A stretch of DNA of 6,538 bases from Paracoccaceae bacterium (GTDB lineage Bacteria > Pseudomonadota > Alphaproteobacteria > Rhodobacterales > Rhodobacteraceae): the NCBI GenBank assembly GCA_019090405.1, contig JAHRVZ010000439.1:1-6538 (forward strand). Direction: 5' to 3'. The notes under the pieces are model-generated. The model worked only from the letters and a program-made list of their open reading frames with translations, ran no database searches and was not told the origin of the DNA. This document shows positions 5,827-6,538 of the stretch, piece after piece (positions within the stretch are counted from its first letter, which is position 1; every line of letters starts with the position of its first letter). Position numbers and translations under genes: made by a program.

Positions 5827-6538
5827 ATGACAACCTATACCGCCATAACCACCTTGCCCGGAAAGCCCGAAGCAGAAGCGCTCAGCGAAGCGATGGAGCG
5901 TCTAACGCCTGAGCCTACAGGCATTGGTGTATTTGAGATCGAAGATGGATCCGGGCTTTGGGAGGTCGGCGGCTATTTCATCGACAAACCCGACGAGGGA
6001 GCGCTGGCGTTACTTGCCGTTGTCTTTAGCGCTAAAGACTTTGTCGTATCCGAAGTGCCCGAAACCGACTGGGTCGCCCATGTGCGCCGCGAGTTGTCGC
6101 CGGTTCAGGCCGGACGGTTCTTTGTTTATGGTAATCACGATGCAGACAAGGTGCCCGCCGACGCGGTGCCGCTGCTGATTGAGGCCGCGATGGCGTTTGG
6201 GACCGGCCACCACGGCACCACGCTTGGCTGCCTAATGGCGCTTGACCGGCTGATTGGCGAAGGGTTCAGTGCGCAGAAAGTGGCTGACATTGGCTGTGGC
6301 ACTGCTGTGCTGGCAATGGCGGCGGCGCGGATATGGCCTGAAACGGTTTTGGCCAGCGACATTGATCGCGTTGCCGTGGATGTCGCGCTGGCCAACCTGC
6401 GTGCCAACAAAATGGACGGCAAGGTTGCCTGTGTCGAAGCGGCAGGATTTGACCATAATGATCTGCAAAATGCAGCCCCTTACGACCTGATTTTTGCAAA
6501 TATCCTGAAAGGCCCTCTTATCGCGCTGGCTCCGGACG
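5827..6538 (+). CDS. prmA: Ribosomal protein L11 methyltransferase PrmA (C-terminus beyond window)
   Basis: PrmA is a cytoplasmic S-adenosylmethionine-dependent enzyme that trimethylates ribosomal protein L11. The window holds 237 codons plus one base with no stop; the family is about 290 residues, so some 50 are missing. Residues 1-100 are the small substrate-recognition domain, with ETDWVAHVRRELSPVQAGRFFVYG at about 79-102. The methyltransferase domain begins with the PrmA signature AFGTGHHGTT (123-132). SAM-binding motif I follows as DIGCGTAVLAMAAA (154-167), with alanine where many PrmA proteins have glycine (GCGTG), probably a lineage variant. Motif II SDIDRVAVDVALANLRAN (177-194) and the family-typical FANILKGPL (223-231) follow. 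AGGAG lies six bases before the ATG. It is 112 bases after the MFS gene on the same strand, behind a stem-loop, so both shared and separate transcription are possible. Confidence 0.95.
   Translation, partial: MTTYTAITTLPGKPEAEALSEAMERLTPEPTGIGVFEIEDGSGLWEVGGYFIDKPDEGALALLAVVFSAKDFVVSEVPETDWVAHVRRELSPVQAGRFFVYGNHDADKVPADAVPLLIEAAMAFGTGHHGTTLGCLMALDRLIGEGFSAQKVADIGCGTAVLAMAAARIWPETVLASDIDRVAVDVALANLRANKMDGKVACVEAAGFDHNDLQNAAPYDLIFANILKGPLIALAPD

Noticed and set aside
5718..5912. A 64-residue frame starting just after the MFS stop
   Set aside because: It runs into the start of prmA out of frame and covers the stem-loop. The product is compositionally unremarkable, and the strong Shine-Dalgarno belongs to prmA.
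6286..6327. GCGTA instead of GCGTG in the PrmA SAM-binding motif as a sign of inactivity
   Set aside because: The Gly-to-Ala change is mild, the rest of the motif is intact, and I believe related PrmA proteins share it.

Overview
This is an ordinary, densely coded stretch of chromosome from an alphaproteobacterium, most likely a marine member of the Rhodobacterales (Roseobacter group). I base that on protein similarity recognised from memory: PriA, the DUF484 protein, PrmA and the phosphatidylcholine synthase all read like Rhodobacteraceae versions. A short G-rich extragenic element after priA points the same way. There are five protein-coding genes, two of them cut by the window edges. I see no tRNA, rRNA, insertion sequence, CRISPR array or phage gene.

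The left third is a leftward gene group. A DUF484 gene (1861 to 1154) overlaps xerC (1157 to 237) by four bases, and 69 bases later comes the N-terminus of a phosphatidylcholine synthase gene (pcs), which runs off the left edge. A 255-base divergent intergenic region (1862-2116) separates this group from priA. It holds a candidate leftward promoter with a dyad over its -10, a hairpin, and the priA ribosome binding site, but no convincing gene.

The right two thirds read rightward. priA (2117-4312) is complete and is followed immediately by a short intrinsic-terminator-like hairpin. After it come the conserved-looking extragenic element and an AT-richer leader for a 12-helix major facilitator transporter (4482-5714). 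A 112-base gap with a good stem-loop leads to prmA (5827 onward), which is cut by the right edge.

The genes are housekeeping. XerC resolves chromosome dimers, PriA restarts collapsed replication forks, Pcs makes phosphatidylcholine and PrmA methylates ribosomal protein L11. XerC and PriA both serve replication and segregation, but nothing shows that they are co-regulated. I found no evidence of a new biological system. The points most worth checking are the extragenic element, the hairpins and the TTGA overlap before xerC.
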